A stretch of 16,618 nt of DNA from Trichomonas tenax (taxonomy: Eukaryota > Parabasalia > Trichomonadida > Trichomonadidae): positions 1 through 16,618 of the forward strand of contig JALKBU010001104.1 in the NCBI GenBank assembly GCA_023091735.1. Reading direction: 5' to 3'. Below, one piece after another: positions 15,723 through 16,618 of the stretch. The notes beneath the pieces were generated by a model, which searched no databases, had not been told where the DNA came from, and was given only the letters and a program-made list of their open reading frames with translations. Both the position numbers and the translations under genes were made by a program. How positions within the stretch are numbered: position 1 is the stretch's first letter; every line of letters starts with the position of its first letter.

Positions 15723-16140
15723 CACATGCATGCTAATAAAATAAGAATACATTAAGTTTTATTTATTCTTCTATCATTATCTACAGATTTATGACTTGTG
15801 CACGCTAGAGATCAACAGCCATGATCACATATATATATTGATAGCATTGAACACTTGAAAAATTTCAGAAATCAAACAGTGGAAACACAGAGTTCAAGGG
15901 CTCTATTGGAATCAAACACTCTGATGCATTTCTATGGCCTATGAAGTATCTGAATAAAATACGGAACTCAGATTTTAAGGTCTATAGCCACGTTTGTTCT
16001 CAGATGAAAGAGAGAGAAAAAAGAGCTTTGAGAATTTGTTATATTAAGAATCTCTATTGAGTATGATATATGTTTTTCCATTTAAAAATGGGAATGATAG
16101 TCATGCCTTTTTACGTTTATGTAAATTATTTTTGAACAGC
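15723..16140. other. Intergenic, nothing recognised
   Basis: AT-rich DNA between the transporter remnant and the ankyrin remnant. No open frame, repeat or RNA gene that I can support. Confidence 0.5.
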
Positions 16141-16239
16141 CTATTTACGCAATTTACAAGCATTCTTTGATTTTAGGTATTTAACGATCTCAAGAGATTT
16201 CATTTCAACAGCGATAGATAAGGGTGACTTGAACGAAAA
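16141..16239 (-). pseudogene. Duplicated ankyrin-repeat 3' fragment
   Basis: On the minus strand FKSPLSIAVEMKSLEIVKYL is the core of an ankyrin repeat (TPLxxAxxxxxxEIVKxLL), followed by unrelated residues to TAG at 16143-16141. The frame has a stop just upstream, so it is a fragment. Bases 16179-16235 match 16562-16618 with one mismatch in 57, so this is a recent copy of the gene that enters at the right edge, separated from it by the 37-bp array. Confidence 0.7.
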
Positions 16240-16247
16240 TCAAGAAC

Positions 16248-16510
16248 AAATGAGATAGAATGACTTCATATCATAATGATGAAAAAATGAGATAGAATGA
16301 TTCGAAATCATAATGATGAAAAACTGATATAGATTGATTCCATATCATAATGATGAAAAAATGAGATAGATTGATTTGAAATAATAATGATGAAAAAATG
16401 AGATAGAATGACTTCATATAATAATGATGAAAAAATGAGATAGATTGATTGTGTATAATAATGATGAAAAAATGAGATAGATTGATTCGAAATCATAATG
16501 ATGAAAAAAT
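16248..16510. repeat. 37-bp tandem array, about seven units
   Basis: Contiguous units of exactly 37 bp. GATGAAAA begins at 16278, 16315, 16352, 16389, 16426, 16463 and 16500. The conserved part is ATAATGATGAAAAAATGAGA. The variable part largely alternates between a CATAT type and a GAAAT type, so a 74-bp higher-order period is likely. There are no spacers, so this is not a CRISPR. 37 is not a multiple of three, so the open minus frame across it is incidental. Confidence 0.93.
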
Positions 16511-16514
16511 CAAA

Positions 16515-16618
16515 TTAATGAGCAACTTTCTTGTTGACATCAGCACCATGTTCTACGAGAAATTTAACGATCTCGAGAGATTTCATTTCAACAGCGATAG
16601 ATAAGGGTGACTTGAACG
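16515..16618 (-). CDS. Ankyrin-repeat protein, C-terminal end (partial at edge)
   Basis: The 3' end of a minus-strand gene running in from beyond 16618. It reads FKSPLSIAVEMKSLEIVKFL, then VEHGADVNKKVAH and a stop (TAA, 16517-16515). PLSIAVEMKSLEIVKFLVEHGADVN fits the ankyrin consensus closely, including the EIVK(F/L)L helix and the GADVN turn. Ankyrin proteins are protein-interaction scaffolds and form one of the largest gene families of T. vaginalis. The partner is unknown. Stopping three codons after the GADVNKK turn, right at the edge of the 37-bp array, may mean that the end was reshaped by the array. Whether the gene upstream is intact cannot be seen. Confidence 0.8.
   Translation of the reverse strand, partial: FKSPLSIAVEMKSLEIVKFLVEHGADVNKKVAH

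Noticed and set aside
16308..16496. 62-codon minus-strand frame across the 37-bp array
   Set aside because: The unit length is not a multiple of three. The frame is open only because the units lack stops in this direction.
16248..16510. CRISPR array
   Set aside because: The repeats are contiguous with no spacers, the context is eukaryotic and there are no cas genes.

Overview
The window looks like nuclear DNA of a trichomonad (Parabasalia), most likely Trichomonas vaginalis or a close relative. It is AT-rich and no gene shows an intron. All four intact genes have a TCA(C/T)T initiator a short way upstream of the ATG, which is the hallmark trichomonad core promoter. The ARF stop codon overlaps a TAAA, as described for trichomonad poly(A) signals. 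The flanking DNA holds Mutator-like and Maverick/Polinton-like debris and an ankyrin-repeat fragment, all typical of the expanded T. vaginalis genome.

Layout. At 70-969 (+) lies a Ser/Thr protein kinase with an unusual glycine-free nucleotide loop. Then 3.3 kb without a gene holds a 702-bp non-autonomous Mutator-like element with a perfect 9-bp target duplication (1223-1924) and a tRNA-like A-box/B-box pair (about 3838-3889, minus). At 4328-8032 (+) is a 1234-residue protein that I identify as a FANCI homologue. It keeps the Lys at position 523, the C-terminal FANCI-type block and a basic patch followed by an acidic tail. Converging on it is an ARF1-type GTPase (8453-8998, minus), and beyond that an R2R3 Myb protein (10319-10831, minus).

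From 11234 on, the window is accessory DNA. A second copy of the Mutator-like element lies in inverted orientation (11234-12288) and carries a 354-bp insertion in one terminal repeat. Immediately after it, a 2.1-kb segment bounded by a 15-bp inverted repeat (12283-14371) holds broken pieces that I read as a decayed, internally deleted Maverick. The pieces are the palm region of a family B DNA polymerase with a frameshift inside its catalytic motif, a cysteine/tryptophan-rich fragment with a nonsense codon, a proline-rich then coiled-coil protein split by a frameshift, and a 21-bp minisatellite encoding heptads between two 77-bp inverted arms. Next come short unidentified coding fragments (14404-15049). 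After them lies a broken SLC45/GPH-type sugar transporter whose middle segment appears inverted between 11-bp inverted repeats (15056-15315). The window ends with a 37-bp tandem array between two copies of the 3' end of an ankyrin-repeat gene (16141-16618).

The intact genes are housekeeping types (signalling, interstrand cross-link repair, vesicle traffic, transcription) and do not form an operon. No new functional system stands out. The most informative signals are the early-branching FANCI and the nested mobile-element and rearrangement history.
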